Assembly: GCA_016182905.1 (NCBI GenBank)
Contig: JACPFR010000019.1
Location: 49,049 to 113,048 of the forward strand
Origin: Elusimicrobiota bacterium
GTDB taxonomy: Bacteria > Elusimicrobiota > Elusimicrobia > UBA1565 > UBA9628
Length of the DNA: 64,000 bases
Direction of reading: 5' to 3'
Below the pieces are notes generated by a model. The model had not been told where the DNA came from, made no database searches, and saw nothing but the letters and a program-made list of their open reading frames with translations. This document shows positions 26,901-35,343 of this stretch, one piece after another (position 1 is the stretch's first letter; each line of letters starts with the position of its first letter). The position numbers and the translations under genes were made by a program.

Positions 26901-28768
26901 CCCTCCATGATCTCGAAGAACTCGGGGTCCTGCTCCTTCGTCGTGGGCTGGGCCTTCATGACGAGCTTGATGATCTTCTTGGCGAAGAAGAAGGGGACGA
27001 AGGCGAGCACCGAGGCGATGCCGAGGTTGGTCAGGAGGCTCGTGACGCCGAACACGGTGACGGCGAGCAGGACGCCCGCGCCGGCCATCGTGCCGATCAT
27101 GAGGAACGACTTCGCCCAGTAATGGAACGCGGGCCACTTCGGCGGGGCGTCGTTCAGCTTGTTGGGGTCCTCGACGGGAGCCGCCGCCGTGGACGGGGCG
27201 GGCGCCGACTTGGGAAGGATCCGGCCCAGGAGCTTCTCCGTCCAGACCGACATGCGCTCGCCCGAGAAGGCGATGACGAGGAAGGTGAGCGGGCTGGCGA
27301 AGCCGGTGAAGGCCGTGTAGGCGAGCAGGCCGAAGTAGAGCCGGTTGAAGGTGACGTAGCTCAGGATCTTCTTGACGAAGCTCCAGACCGAGTTCACCTC
27401 GATCGTCGTCGCGGCGTTGCCGGAGCGGCCGCCGAGCAAGGTCCACACGCCGAACGCGACGTTCGTGTAGACGGCGGAGTAGCCCGTCAGCAGCGCGAAG
27501 ACCACGCCGATCATCACCCACTGGAAGGACGGGAAGCGGATCTTCTGCATCGAGCCGGGCACTGAGAAGGGCGCTCCCGTCTCGGCCGAGTGGATCAGGC
27601 GTCCGAGGAAGAAGGCGATCGTCGTCATCACGGGCAGGACCATCAGGCCGACGATGGGCGCCAGGCCGATGAGACCGGCCACGGAGGCGGCGCCGACCAC
27701 GGCGGGAGTGATGCCGAGCACCGCCCAGGTCAGCACGGCGTCGGCGAGCGAGGAGCCCCCGAACCAGCGGCCGGCGGAGAGGGCGGCCAGCGGCAGGGCC
27801 GCGGTCAGCAGGCCCGCGCCCGTGAGGACGACCGCGGCGCTGGGCACGGCGATGAAGACCGCGCCGGCGAAGGCGCCGAGCGAGAGGTCGAGGATGGTCT
27901 TGACCTTGTTCAGGCGCGGGGAGTCGCGCCTGGCGAGGCGATAGCGGGCATACAGCGCGAGCGGGAAGAGCAGGACGCCGGAGCTGACGGCCCAGACCGC
28001 GGCGACGGGCACGACGCCGAAGATCGCGGGCAGCAGCGCCACGGCGGCCATCTGCAGGCCGACGGTCAGGACGGCGCCGGCGGCGACAGTGGCGGCCATC
28101 TTGAGCGCGCCGACGAGCGGCGTGCGGCGCGGGCCGTTATCGGGCGCCTTCGGAGAGGGGACCGAGGCGCGGGAGGAGCGGTCCGACACGGAGGCGGGCT
28201 CGAGCCCCGCGGAGAGGATCCCGGCCGGCGGCAGCCCTTCGACGATCGGCTCGCGCTCGCCGGACTCCTCGAGGCCGAGGAGGCGGTCCATCATGCGCGC
28301 GGCGGCCCAGCGGCTGCTCGACGCGGTGCCCTTCTCGATCGAGCCGGCGGCCTCGGCGACGTCGACGCGGGCCGCGGCGAGGCTCTTCGCGTCGGCCGTG
28401 ACCGGTCCGCGGGACTCGGGCTTGGCCGCGGCGGGCGGGAGCGTCTCGGCGGCGAGCGGCGCGGCGATCGCGAGCGCCTGGCGCTGCTCGACGGGCGAGG
28501 AGGCGGAGATCGGCGCGCGCTGATTGGCGGAGGGAACGGGGCTGTTCGCCATCGGCGCGGACAGCGCGCCGCTGAGGGCCGGGGCGGTCAGGCTCATCGC
28601 GGGCATCGAGAGCTGGGGGATGGCGGAGGCCGCGGCGGCCCCGGCCGAGGCGCCGGAGACGCCCGTGACCGCGCCCGAGATCGCGGAGGAGACCTGGGAC
28701 CACGCGGGCAGCGGCGCCGAGACGAGGATGAGCGAAAGCGAGACGCACGCCGCGAGGAATCGTTTCAT
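23918..28768 (-). CDS. Exported-leader fusion: M48 membrane metalloprotease plus MFS transporter
   Basis: 1616 residues. Signal-like segment 1-25 (ends AWSQV), then an Ala/Pro linker containing PALSGALSAPM and running to about 215. Several membrane helices precede an HtpX/Ste24-type M48 domain with HEFSH (His750, Glu751, His754) and a downstream glutamate in NNEGMADEDGALL as third-ligand candidate. A proline/glycine linker (about 955-985) leads to an MFS-like transporter of about 12 helices with a helical insertion in its middle (about residues 1380-1490). Start ATG 28768 has TAGTAT ending 6 nt upstream, preceded by TG (extended -10), and no Shine-Dalgarno. HtpX normally degrades damaged membrane proteins; fusion to MFS is not a family architecture I know. 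Confidence 0.85.
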   Translation of the reverse strand: MKRFLAACVSLSLILVSAPLPAWSQVSSAISGAVTGVSGASAGAAAASAIPQLSMPAMSLTAPALSGALSAPMANSPVPSANQRAPISASSPVEQRQALAIAAPLAAETLPPAAAKPESRGPVTADAKSLAAARVDVAEAAGSIEKGTASSSRWAAARMMDRLLGLEESGEREPIVEGLPPAGILSAGLEPASVSDRSSRASVPSPKAPDNGPRRTPLVGALKMAATVAAGAVLTVGLQMAAVALLPAIFGVVPVAAVWAVSSGVLLFPLALYARYRLARRDSPRLNKVKTILDLSLGAFAGAVFIAVPSAAVVLTGAGLLTAALPLAALSAGRWFGGSSLADAVLTWAVLGITPAVVGAASVAGLIGLAPIVGLMVLPVMTTIAFFLGRLIHSAETGAPFSVPGSMQKIRFPSFQWVMIGVVFALLTGYSAVYTNVAFGVWTLLGGRSGNAATTIEVNSVWSFVKKILSYVTFNRLYFGLLAYTAFTGFASPLTFLVIAFSGERMSVWTEKLLGRILPKSAPAPSTAAAPVEDPNKLNDAPPKWPAFHYWAKSFLMIGTMAGAGVLLAVTVFGVTSLLTNLGIASVLAFVPFFFAKKIIKLVMKAQPTTKEQDPEFFEIMEGLRDKINAGRRARGKKEIPMPEMVIDPMDAPNAYATGRSPFAAMVGVTKGIKAMTLDPEIVRDGVVRLIASSDAGTKEFKVFRKAIAGSVTGVPADATPSQVAAAVLKADRSELKALGVRMLRGVLSHEFSHVMDRHMLSGSIGGAIASGVAFASYGVMWAVGHAQILVQKALGMRPKQAQEDAAKARTEGPGAKVESLDPISTGVIIKSLPALLRLFAALWAPVVLQVLQMASSRNNEGMADEDGALLSEDPESLALALGLLTTWRPPSGFRLPGVAIPRAASLQHIMIVNPLEQLETAGALPKKSAAGGPTRADDLIFELFITHPNTGVRIRKLWDMSEAMRGIKPKPRPPEDGGGGGPRVSFAPHAGPASERIGGGLLRGAWAKLKASLRVLPDEDRNRQFWIYTAGQALQLLGGNFHYTALPGLVAPSKEDAAKLGYNRAINWGAQAAASLSTGPLVDRTSTQKVIIWTHLGRSVLMLLVPVLFFSGYFGFALFTGLVAAAGFLQMAGMTAGSVAFNRILAGDVAHYNRANAVSTIVMNVVGVVGPLLAGAFIAAVGARFGLLSGNAMSYAVYGVLLLAAAVGYGLFLKLPRDEMMSARRELSERLKEDGVAGAEFRGVTAGQIEGRPAIFVEVDGDPSRAVVPASFGGFAVKAVARRRVFNEVIQGFKTIWADRFLRLYLLTTTVAVMSGDALLFAALPRFIADVLHAGPGSFGLFLAAAALGSGVGSGLMAFLRDPEQMALAPAARVFRSELSAREAALDGGALDAASAALRGAAPAVLARYKADWAQGGAAVSTERFGSDLVAEAARAVGAALGRAEAEALALLESSSAASDLRAWASLRGAKLLAGAYKDATIGMNHLERQGKWTSWLHGLSWLAYGALFFTGHLQLAAALMLLSALLGAPGVVVWTSLTTKVVSGSYNQSQGKIYSAMYFYQLVFAIIGVLLVGLMMASLPTMTVLWITGGVMVLCALCDFLAPALIFPIKRKTR

Positions 28769-28804
28769 GGCCGGATACTATCAACTGGGCCGGGAACGGG
28801 GAGG

Positions 28805-28855
28805 GGCCCAACGACCCAGTTCCTCGACGGCAAGCGGCCCGTGAATCGTTGGGCC
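28805..28855 (-). repeat. Inverted repeat between the small gene pair and the M48-MFS gene
   Basis: Perfect 10-bp arms GGCCCAACGA (28805-28814) and TCGTTGGGCC (28846-28855) flank 31 nt. It lies between the stop of the 114-aa gene and the start of the M48-MFS gene and overlaps GGCCC-type boxes also seen upstream of other leader-fusion genes. It may end the upstream transcript or bind a regulator. Confidence 0.5.
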
Positions 28856-28860
28856 TTAGG

Positions 28861-29205
28861 TCACGGATGCGCCGCGCGGAAGGCGGCGAGGACGTCGGGC
28901 AAGGTGCGGCGCGGGGTGTCGTAGCGGACGAGCAGCTGCTCGTTCTCGGTCAGCATGTCCTTGGCGGCCTTGCGCGCGGCGGCGAGGTCCAGCTTCTTGA
29001 GGAACAGCACGGCGGGACCGTAGTAGAACTTGAGCCCGAGCCGCGTCAGCTCCTCCTTGAACCAGGACGGCGTGGCGGCCAGCAAGGTGAACTGGCGGCC
29101 GTCCTTGAGGTAGACCTCGATGACCCCGCTCCCGTGCTCGGGGCGCGCGGGATCGGTCAGGTGCGTGAGCTCGATGTGGCCGACGGGGCTGGAGACCGGG
29201 CTCAC
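28861..29205 (-). CDS. Small protein of unknown function
   Basis: 114 residues, not recognised. It has a strand-rich first half (GHIELTHLTD, GVIEVYLKDGRQFTLL) and a helical, basic second half (KKLDLAAARKAAKDMLTE). No signal peptide or membrane segment, so cytosolic. GTG start at 29205 overlaps the TGA of the preceding 96-aa gene (GTGA), with GGAG just upstream, so the two are coupled and probably cooperate. A repeated theme of both proteins is an aromatic tip (SWFKEEL here; WWSEPV and YWLRYYH there). Confidence 0.65.
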   Translation of the reverse strand: MSPVSSPVGHIELTHLTDPARPEHGSGVIEVYLKDGRQFTLLAATPSWFKEELTRLGLKFYYGPAVLFLKKLDLAAARKAAKDMLTENEQLLVRYDTPRRTLPDVLAAFRAAHP

Positions 29206-29492
29206 TTCCTTCTCCGGTGGTAGTAGCGCAGCCAGTAGCCGCCCATCTCCGCGGCCATCGCCTCGACGGCGGCGCGCACGGTCGCGGGGTCGAGGCTCGA
29301 GACGAACAGGACGGGCTCGGACCACCAGGCCTTCGACTTGGAGCCGGCCATCCACGACTCCGCGCGATCGAAGGTCGCGACCTTGAAGGTGGAGCCGCCG
29401 CCCCCCTCGAAGGCGACCGTCAGGTCGCAATCGCCCGAGGAGCAGTCCGCGGGCGGCGCGAAATCGATGGACGCGATCTTGGGGCCGGGCAT
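29202..29492 (-). CDS. Small protein of unknown function
   Basis: 96 residues, not recognised. Contains two cysteines close together (DCSSGDCDLTV), a Gly-rich turn (EGGGGSTFK) and a basic aromatic C-terminus (YWLRYYHRRRK). No signal peptide. The ATG at 29492 is 7 nt after a perfect TATAAT (29500-29505, minus strand) with no Shine-Dalgarno, so the transcript is probably leaderless. It forms a two-gene overlapping unit with the 114-aa gene. Confidence 0.65.
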   Translation of the reverse strand: MPGPKIASIDFAPPADCSSGDCDLTVAFEGGGGSTFKVATFDRAESWMAGSKSKAWWSEPVLFVSSLDPATVRAAVEAMAAEMGGYWLRYYHRRRK

Positions 29493-29510
29493 GCCGCGGA
29501 TTATACCGGA

Positions 29511-31913
29511 TTACGCGGCGGGCTTCTTGGGCTCGGGAGAGCGCAGGCTCTTCTCGGGCAGGCCCGGAAGCCAGCGCGGCGCGAGGAAGAACAGGACCGC
29601 GGCGGCGACGTAGACCGCGATGATCGGCGTCAGCGCGCTCGGGAAGGCCGGGTCGCCGTAGGCCTTCGTCGTCGCCGACAGCAGGCCGTAGCCGAACGAG
29701 GTCATCGCGTTGAACAGCGAGCTGCTCACGCCGAAGGTCTGCGAGACCATCTTGGGGTCGGAGTTGCCGCTGATGTAGGTGTTGATCGCCGAGACGAACG
29801 GGCCGACGAACAGGCCGAGCAGCATGACGGACGCGAAGATGCCGGGGTAGAAGCCCCACGACAGGGCCACGCCGACCGCGGCCAGCAGGCCGACGCCGAA
29901 GAACTTGATCCAGCCGCGGTTGGTCAGGCGCGAGGTGATGGCGATGAGGGCCATGCCGACCGCGACGGCCCCGGCGACGGCGAGGAGATTGCCGGGGAAC
30001 AGGCGCACGCCGGCCCAGATCGCGGCCAAGGTCAGCACGCCGGCCTGCAGCAGCCGCTCGGCCGCGACCGTCTTGCCGATCAGGGGGATGCGCACCTCGG
30101 GCAGGCGCGCCATGCTCGCGTTGGAGAGCAGCTGGCCGAAGAAGAACGCGCCGAGCAGCTGGCCGTAGATCAGCGCCTTGGCGCCGAGCGAGGCGGCGAT
30201 CAGCGGCATCGCCAGGTTCTGGAAAGGATAGATGAGGCCGGCGGCCAGCGCCGACAGCAGCAGGGCGTTGCGGATCTTGGGCGTCGACATCACCGTCTTG
30301 AAGGTGGCGGTGCGGGAGATCCAGTACACCAGCGCGGCCGCCATCCACAGCGGCGAGCCGATGCCCGTGCCGATCAGCGGGAGCGCGATGGGCAGTCCCC
30401 ACGCGTACACGCCCATCGTGCCGGCGAACAGGGCGATCTCCTTCCAGAACTTCTTGACGAAGGCGGCCGCCTTCTTCGCGAAAGGCTCCGCCGCCGCCTT
30501 CGCCGCGCCGGCCGCGTTGGCGACGATGTTGGCGATCTTGGGGATCTTCCACATGTTCAGGCCGATGAGGGCCACGTTGACCGCGGCCGAGATCCAGAAG
30601 GGCATCATCGGGCTCATCGCGTCGACGACGCCGCCGATCTGGCCGATCGAGCCCATCAGCACCTGGAGCACGAAGTAGATGGAGAAGCCGATCGTGGTCA
30701 GGTTGCCGATGTGCAGCCAGCTGCGGCTCTGCTTGGGGTCGGTGATCGCGAAGCGGCGCGTGTAGGCGGTGCGGCTCGTCATCAGCAGCGAGAACTGCCA
30801 GCCGTTGGCGATCGAGGCGATCAGCAGCGGCCAGAAGCTGATCATGCCGGTCAGGGCCATCACGGGGAGCGCCACGGTGAGGACGGCGCGCAGGGCGGAG
30901 AGGATCGCCAGGCCCTCGCGCGGGGCGAAGCGGTTGGCGATCATGCCGGACAGCGGCCCGAGGGCGATGGCGGCCAGCGGCCCGAGGGCCATCAGCACGC
31001 CGTAGGTCACGGCGCCGACGGCGGGGATCACGACCATCGGGTAGGCGATCGAGGTCATGATGAACACCGACATGCTGATCGCGTCCTGGATGTACATCCA
31101 CTTCAGCGCGCGCGCGCCGGTCGCGGCGTCGGGCGCGGAGGGAGCGGGCGCGGGGACCTGCGGCTTCTCGTCGGCCGCGGCGGCGGTCAGGAACTTGTCG
31201 CCGGGCTGCAGGCCCGTGCCGATCAGCGCGACGGGCGTCGGGGCCGTCGCGGTCTGAGCGGAGGCCTTCGCGGCGGGGACTTCGTTGGCGACCGCCGTCC
31301 CGGCGGGCGCAGCCACCATCGAGCCGGACGCCGCGTTGTCGCCGGTCAGGCGGCCGTAGATCGTGCGCGCGCCGGTGAAGAAGGCGTCGAGGATGCCGGT
31401 CTTCTCGGTGTCGGCGGCGGCGGAGAGCTGTTCGCCGGCGAGCGCGAGATGAGCCTTGGCGTTATCGGCCGGGGCTGCGTCGTCCCGGGTCGTCGCCGCG
31501 CCGGCGGGAACGATCGCGGGAGCGGATTCCGTGGGCGTACCGAGCGCGCGGGCCGCGAGGGCCTGGGCGGCCACGGCGGACACGGGCAGGGACGGGATCG
31601 CGGCGGCGGCGCCGACGGCCGACGGCGTCAGGGCCGCCGGAGCGAACGCGGGAGAAAGCGTCGGGACCGGGGCGCTGAACGCGGGAGCGGAGAGGCCGCC
31701 GTTGAGGCCGGGCGCGAGGAACGTCGCGGGCGAGAGAGGCGCGATGCCGACGCCGTTCGCGCCGTACGTCGGGACCACCGGGATCCCGCCGGAGCGGCCG
31801 GCGGCGGCGCCGTTGACGACCTGGGCGGCCGCCTGATAGGAGACGAGACCCGGGGCGAACGCGAGGGTCAGGAAAGAGAGGAAGCCGGCGAGGACGCGGC
31901 GCGTGTTCTTCAT
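29511..31913 (-). CDS. Exported-leader MFS transporter
   Basis: 800 residues. Signal-like segment 1-32 ending QAAAQV, then about 240 residues of Ala/Pro/Thr-rich linker carrying PGLNGGLSAPAF. About 12 hydrophobic helices from residue 270 onward follow, interrupted by a basic helical loop (AAAEPFAKKAAAFVKKFWKE) between the two halves, as in the major facilitator superfamily. The usual motif A between helices 2 and 3 is weak (SGMIANRFAPREG). Substrate unknown; similar in arrangement to the transporter halves of the 23.9 and 49.6 kb fusions. TATCAT lies 8 nt before the ATG. Confidence 0.82.
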   Translation of the reverse strand: MKNTRRVLAGFLSFLTLAFAPGLVSYQAAAQVVNGAAAGRSGGIPVVPTYGANGVGIAPLSPATFLAPGLNGGLSAPAFSAPVPTLSPAFAPAALTPSAVGAAAAIPSLPVSAVAAQALAARALGTPTESAPAIVPAGAATTRDDAAPADNAKAHLALAGEQLSAAADTEKTGILDAFFTGARTIYGRLTGDNAASGSMVAAPAGTAVANEVPAAKASAQTATAPTPVALIGTGLQPGDKFLTAAAADEKPQVPAPAPSAPDAATGARALKWMYIQDAISMSVFIMTSIAYPMVVIPAVGAVTYGVLMALGPLAAIALGPLSGMIANRFAPREGLAILSALRAVLTVALPVMALTGMISFWPLLIASIANGWQFSLLMTSRTAYTRRFAITDPKQSRSWLHIGNLTTIGFSIYFVLQVLMGSIGQIGGVVDAMSPMMPFWISAAVNVALIGLNMWKIPKIANIVANAAGAAKAAAEPFAKKAAAFVKKFWKEIALFAGTMGVYAWGLPIALPLIGTGIGSPLWMAAALVYWISRTATFKTVMSTPKIRNALLLSALAAGLIYPFQNLAMPLIAASLGAKALIYGQLLGAFFFGQLLSNASMARLPEVRIPLIGKTVAAERLLQAGVLTLAAIWAGVRLFPGNLLAVAGAVAVGMALIAITSRLTNRGWIKFFGVGLLAAVGVALSWGFYPGIFASVMLLGLFVGPFVSAINTYISGNSDPKMVSQTFGVSSSLFNAMTSFGYGLLSATTKAYGDPAFPSALTPIIAVYVAAAVLFFLAPRWLPGLPEKSLRSPEPKKPAA

Positions 31914-32045
31914 CTATAGAGATGATAACCGGACCCGGGCCGCGGCGCGTGGGCCCTCGGGTCCCCCCTACGGCAACAAGAGGCCTAGGCCCCCTGGGAC
32001 CCGGGAAAACGGATCGGGATCAGGCCGGCGCCCGCCCGCTGCTCC

Positions 32046-32636
32046 TCACGGCTTAGCCGCCCCCACCGTGATCTGATTGACGATCTCCTTGCCCCCCGCC
32101 GCCTGCGACGCCCTCGCCCCGGCCGCGTCCTTCTCGGCCTGCGTGGCGACGACGCCGGTCAGGACTACTTTGCCGTTCTTACGGACCACGTCCAGGTCGC
32201 GCACGGCCGGCCCGAGGTTCATCCCGGTCGGCCCCGCCGTCGGACGACGCATGACCGCGTCCCGGATGGCGCGCAGGTCCTGCCTCTCCCTGCGCCGCTC
32301 CTGAGACTCCTCCTGACGCTCCGTCCGCATCAGCGGGGCCTGGGAAACGCTGCCCGCGCTCGGGGCGCCGGCCGCGCCCGGCGCCGGCATCGGGTTCGGG
32401 ACCATCGGAGCGCCGAGGACGCCCGGATTGGCCGTGCCGGGCAGCGGCAGGGCGGGATTAGACTCGCCGAGACTCGGGGGCCGGGTCGGGGCGGCCGGCG
32501 GCTGCAAGCCGGGCGCCGGCGAGGTCGACGTCGTCGTGACCGGGCCGGAAGACACTCGCGGAGCGGAGCTCAGGACTTGCGCCGGCGCCGCGAGCGGAAC
32601 GGCCGACAAGATGAGGAGCGAGGCTCGGATCTTCAT
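32046..32636 (-). CDS. Exported BON-domain protein
   Basis: 196 residues. Signal peptide 1-19 (ends AAPAQV), a long Pro/Ala/Ser region (about 20-100), an Arg/Glu helix (RTERQEESQERRRERQDL), then a C-terminal BON domain (residues ~140-193: VRDLDVVRKNGKVVLTGVV...KEIVNQITVG). BON domains bind membranes or phospholipids and occur in periplasmic OsmY-like proteins. The start is ATG 32636, with GGAGG 5 nt upstream. A short leader-type N-terminus resembles that of the larger fusion proteins, but without the LSAP motif. Confidence 0.78.
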   Translation of the reverse strand: MKIRASLLILSAVPLAAPAQVLSSAPRVSSGPVTTTSTSPAPGLQPPAAPTRPPSLGESNPALPLPGTANPGVLGAPMVPNPMPAPGAAGAPSAGSVSQAPLMRTERQEESQERRRERQDLRAIRDAVMRRPTAGPTGMNLGPAVRDLDVVRKNGKVVLTGVVATQAEKDAAGARASQAAGGKEIVNQITVGAAKP

Positions 32637-32731
32637 GATGACCTCCGTGGTTCCCATGAAGTCTGCCATGCGCGGCCAAGTCCTGGCGATGGCCGGGGCG
32701 TAAATTCGATGTTGACGGACTGGGACGCCTC

Positions 32732-33271
32732 TCAGGGCTTCTCGGCCAGGACCTTCAGGTCGCCCAGGCCCTTCTCGAACTCGGCCCCGATCATCTTGTC
32801 CATATCGAAGAAAACGTACATGACCTTGGAGACGAACGGCATCGGGCCCTCGATGGACCAGGCCACCTCGCTGCCGCCCGCGACTGGGGTCACCTCGTAT
32901 CTGGCGACGTTGCGGCCTTCCATGGGGCGCAGGAAATGAAGGTCCATGACGACCTTCTTCGGGGCCTCCGCCTCGACGATCTCGAGACGCCCCGCGCCGA
33001 TGTCCTTGTTGCCGTCCCACTCGTAGACGGCCCCGACGCCCTTCGCCGCTCCGCTGAAAGTCTTCTTCAGCTTCGGGTCCTTCTTCTCCCACGGCGACCA
33101 CTCGACCGTCCTGCGCGGGTCCTCGAGCCACGGGAAGATCTTCGCCGGGGCGGCGCCGATCGTCACCTTGCGCTCGACGCGGAACTCGTCCGGCTTGCCC
33201 GCGGCCAGCGCGAGCACGACGACGACGGCGAGCGCGACGGCGGCGCCGGCGATCTTCAGGATATTGATCAT
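32732..33271 (-). CDS. SRPBCC (START-like) domain protein with N-terminal anchor
   Basis: 179 residues. An N-terminal hydrophobic segment (AGAAVALAVVVVLALAAG) anchors or exports it, followed by a polyketide-cyclase/START-like domain (FRVERKVTIGAAPAKIFPWL; VEWSPWEKKDPKLKKTF). These helix-grip folds bind hydrophobic ligands. Last gene of the ArsR/SRPBCC operon, 19 bp after the previous stop, with GGAGGAG before its ATG. Ligand unknown. Confidence 0.82.
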   Translation of the reverse strand: MINILKIAGAAVALAVVVVLALAAGKPDEFRVERKVTIGAAPAKIFPWLEDPRRTVEWSPWEKKDPKLKKTFSGAAKGVGAVYEWDGNKDIGAGRLEIVEAEAPKKVVMDLHFLRPMEGRNVARYEVTPVAGGSEVAWSIEGPMPFVSKVMYVFFDMDKMIGAEFEKGLGDLKVLAEKP

Positions 33272-33290
33272 GTCCGTGTCTCCTCCGGTC

Positions 33291-33761
33291 TCAGGCGAAA
33301 AGAGCGTCGAGCTTCTCGAGGCTCTGGGTCCAGCCCTGCTCCATGCCCGCGAGCGATTTCGCGAACCCGGGAGTGGTCTTGAGGACGGTGACCTTGAGGA
33401 CGAGCTCGGTCTTGCCGCCCTTGTCGGCGAAGGTCACCTCGTTGAGATTCTCGTGAACCAGGACTCCGTCCGCGCCCGTGATCGACGCGGTGAAGACGAT
33501 CCGGTCGAACGGGGAGACCTCGCGGAACTCCCCGCCCATCGGATACGGCTTCTCCCAAGGAGAGCCCTTGGGGCCCTGCATGTACACGACGATCTTCCCC
33601 CCCGGCCGGGCATCGAGCTCGACGACCGGCGCGGTGAAGCCGTGAGGACCCCACCACTTCGCGAACTCGACGGGGTCGATCCAGGCCTTGAACACGCGCT
33701 CGCGCGGAGCGTCGATCAGGCGCTTGAGGACGAGGCGCGGCTCGGCTTTCGCGGGGGTCAT
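33291..33761 (-). CDS. AHSA1-type SRPBCC protein
   Basis: 156 residues of the Aha1-C-terminal-like SRPBCC family: LVLKRLIDAPRERVFKAW, EFAKWWGPHGF, then strand and a C-terminal helix (GMEQGWTQSLEKLDAL). The family binds small hydrophobic ligands; bacterial members beside ArsR regulators are common but rarely characterised. Starts by ATGA overlap with the preceding tandem-domain gene. No signal peptide. Confidence 0.88.
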   Translation of the reverse strand: MTPAKAEPRLVLKRLIDAPRERVFKAWIDPVEFAKWWGPHGFTAPVVELDARPGGKIVVYMQGPKGSPWEKPYPMGGEFREVSPFDRIVFTASITGADGVLVHENLNEVTFADKGGKTELVLKVTVLKTTPGFAKSLAGMEQGWTQSLEKLDALFA

Positions 33762-34714
33762 TTTCCCTCCTTGAGAAAGGCGTCGAGCCGGTCGAACGAG
33801 CCGCCCCAGCCCTGGTTCATGCCGGACATGCCGTCGGAGAAGGTCTTGAGCTCGACCGCGGACGCCTCGATCGGCGCCCAATACAGGGAGATCAAGGTCT
33901 TCGGGCCGAAGTCCTGGAACAGGACGGTCGTCAGCAGCTTCTTCGGCCAGGTCGGCGCCAGCGGATGGACGCCGAGGCCGCGGTCCTTGTCGGAGAACCG
34001 CTGGAGGTAGACGAGCTTCGCGGGCTTCTCGATCTCCTGGTACGTCGCCAGGCCCCACATCTCGACGCCGCCGCTCCTCATCGCGTAGTGGTAGCTCCCG
34101 CCGACGCGGAGGTCGAGGTCGGAATGCGTGGTCTCGGCGCCCTTCGGCCCGAACCAGGCGCCCATCTCCTTCGCGTCGGTCCACGCCCGCCAGACGCGCT
34201 CGCGCGGCGCGTCGACGAGCCGGAAGATGACGAACTGCCCGGCGACGTGCGCGTCGAGGCGGGAGAGCGTCTGCTGGCCGCCTTCGATCGCGCGGAACTC
34301 CTCGACGGCCCGCTTCTTCATGGCCGCCGTCATGCACTCCAAGCGCATCGTGAGTTCGGTCTTATCGCCGACCGCCTTGAAGGTGATCGTCGAGACGAAG
34401 CCCACTCCCTTCTCGTCGAACTCCTTGCCGCCGCCGTTCTTGACGACGATCTTCTTCTCGGGGACGATCTCGACGTACTTCGCCGTGTTGAGGTACTTCA
34501 CGCCGTCGGGACCGATCATCACGTGCTTCCAGATTCCCCCCTCCTTGAACTCGCGCGAGCGGGTCTCGTCGGAGAAGCCGTGCGGCCCCCACCACTTCAC
34601 GATCTCATCGTTGTCCGCCCAGGCTCGCCATACGCGCGGCACGGGCGCGTCGATGAGGCGGGTGATCACGATCTCGCGGTCCGCCGTGCTCTCCGCCTTC
34701 TTCGTGACGCTCAT
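33758..34714 (-). CDS. Tandem AHSA1-type SRPBCC protein (two domains)
   Basis: 318 residues made of two consecutive SRPBCC domains. The first begins IVITRLIDAPVPRVWRAW...KWWGPHGF (residues ~14-155); the second begins VIFRLVDAPRERVWRAW...AWFGPKGAE (~160-315) and ends MNQGWGGSFDRLDAFL. It is most simply a duplication and fusion of the neighbouring single-domain genes. It overlaps both neighbours by 4 bp (ATGA). Cytosolic, ligand unknown. Confidence 0.88.
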   Translation of the reverse strand: MSVTKKAESTADREIVITRLIDAPVPRVWRAWADNDEIVKWWGPHGFSDETRSREFKEGGIWKHVMIGPDGVKYLNTAKYVEIVPEKKIVVKNGGGKEFDEKGVGFVSTITFKAVGDKTELTMRLECMTAAMKKRAVEEFRAIEGGQQTLSRLDAHVAGQFVIFRLVDAPRERVWRAWTDAKEMGAWFGPKGAETTHSDLDLRVGGSYHYAMRSGGVEMWGLATYQEIEKPAKLVYLQRFSDKDRGLGVHPLAPTWPKKLLTTVLFQDFGPKTLISLYWAPIEASAVELKTFSDGMSGMNQGWGGSFDRLDAFLKEGK

Positions 34715-35343
34715 TCTGCTCTCCTTAATGTGCGCGGTTTCTGGCTCGACTCATAGTCCCGTCTCTCATAGGTCACCAAGACGGCGCCCGTGCCCGTCAC
34801 CCGGCTTGAGGACAGGCGGAAGCTCCTCAAAGACCCGTCGGCATGGAAGGGCCGCTTGCCGCCGCCCAGTATGACCGGTGCGACCATGAGCCGGAGCTCA
34901 TCGATGAGGTCCAGCTCGAGGAGATTCCGGACCAGCTCCGGACTCCCGATCGCGAGGAGGCTCTTGCCGTTCTCGCGCTTGAGCGCCGCGACCGCCTCCG
35001 CGAGCGGAGCGCCCAGGAGTCGCGAGTTGGCCCACGGCAGCGGCTCCCGCAGCGTCCGCGACGCGACGTGCTTCGGAAGGGAGTTCATGGGCTCGGAGAG
35101 CGTCCGCGGCGCGTCGGGAGCCTTGGGCCAGTAGGCCGCGAAGGTCTCGTAGGTGCGCCGCCCGAGCACGTAGCCTCCCGCCTCCCTCACGTTCGCAGTC
35201 ACCCAGTTCATGGCTGTCTCGTCGAGGTAGCGCACGTTCCAGCCGCCGTGCTGGAAGCCGCCGCTCGTGTCCTCGTCCGCATAGGCGGGCGCCTGCACGA
35301 CGCCGTCGAGGCTCATCCACTCCGTCGCGATCAGCTTCCTCAC
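34711..35343 (-). CDS. Dihydrofolate reductase-family (RibD C-terminal-like) protein
   Basis: 210 residues with the RibD-C/DHFR-like signature: LIATEWMSLDGVVQAP, YVLGRRTYETFAAYWP, LAIGSPELVRNLLELDLIDELRL and APVILGGGKRPF. Members reduce pterin or pyrimidine-like rings with NADPH, but the stand-alone YwjB/YyaP group has no assigned substrate. GTG start at 35343 overlaps the upstream TGA (GTGA) and its stop overlaps the next start (ATGA). It is frequently found next to AHSA1 proteins in bacteria. Confidence 0.88.
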   Translation of the reverse strand: MRKLIATEWMSLDGVVQAPAYADEDTSGGFQHGGWNVRYLDETAMNWVTANVREAGGYVLGRRTYETFAAYWPKAPDAPRTLSEPMNSLPKHVASRTLREPLPWANSRLLGAPLAEAVAALKRENGKSLLAIGSPELVRNLLELDLIDELRLMVAPVILGGGKRPFHADGSLRSFRLSSSRVTGTGAVLVTYERRDYESSQKPRTLRRAE

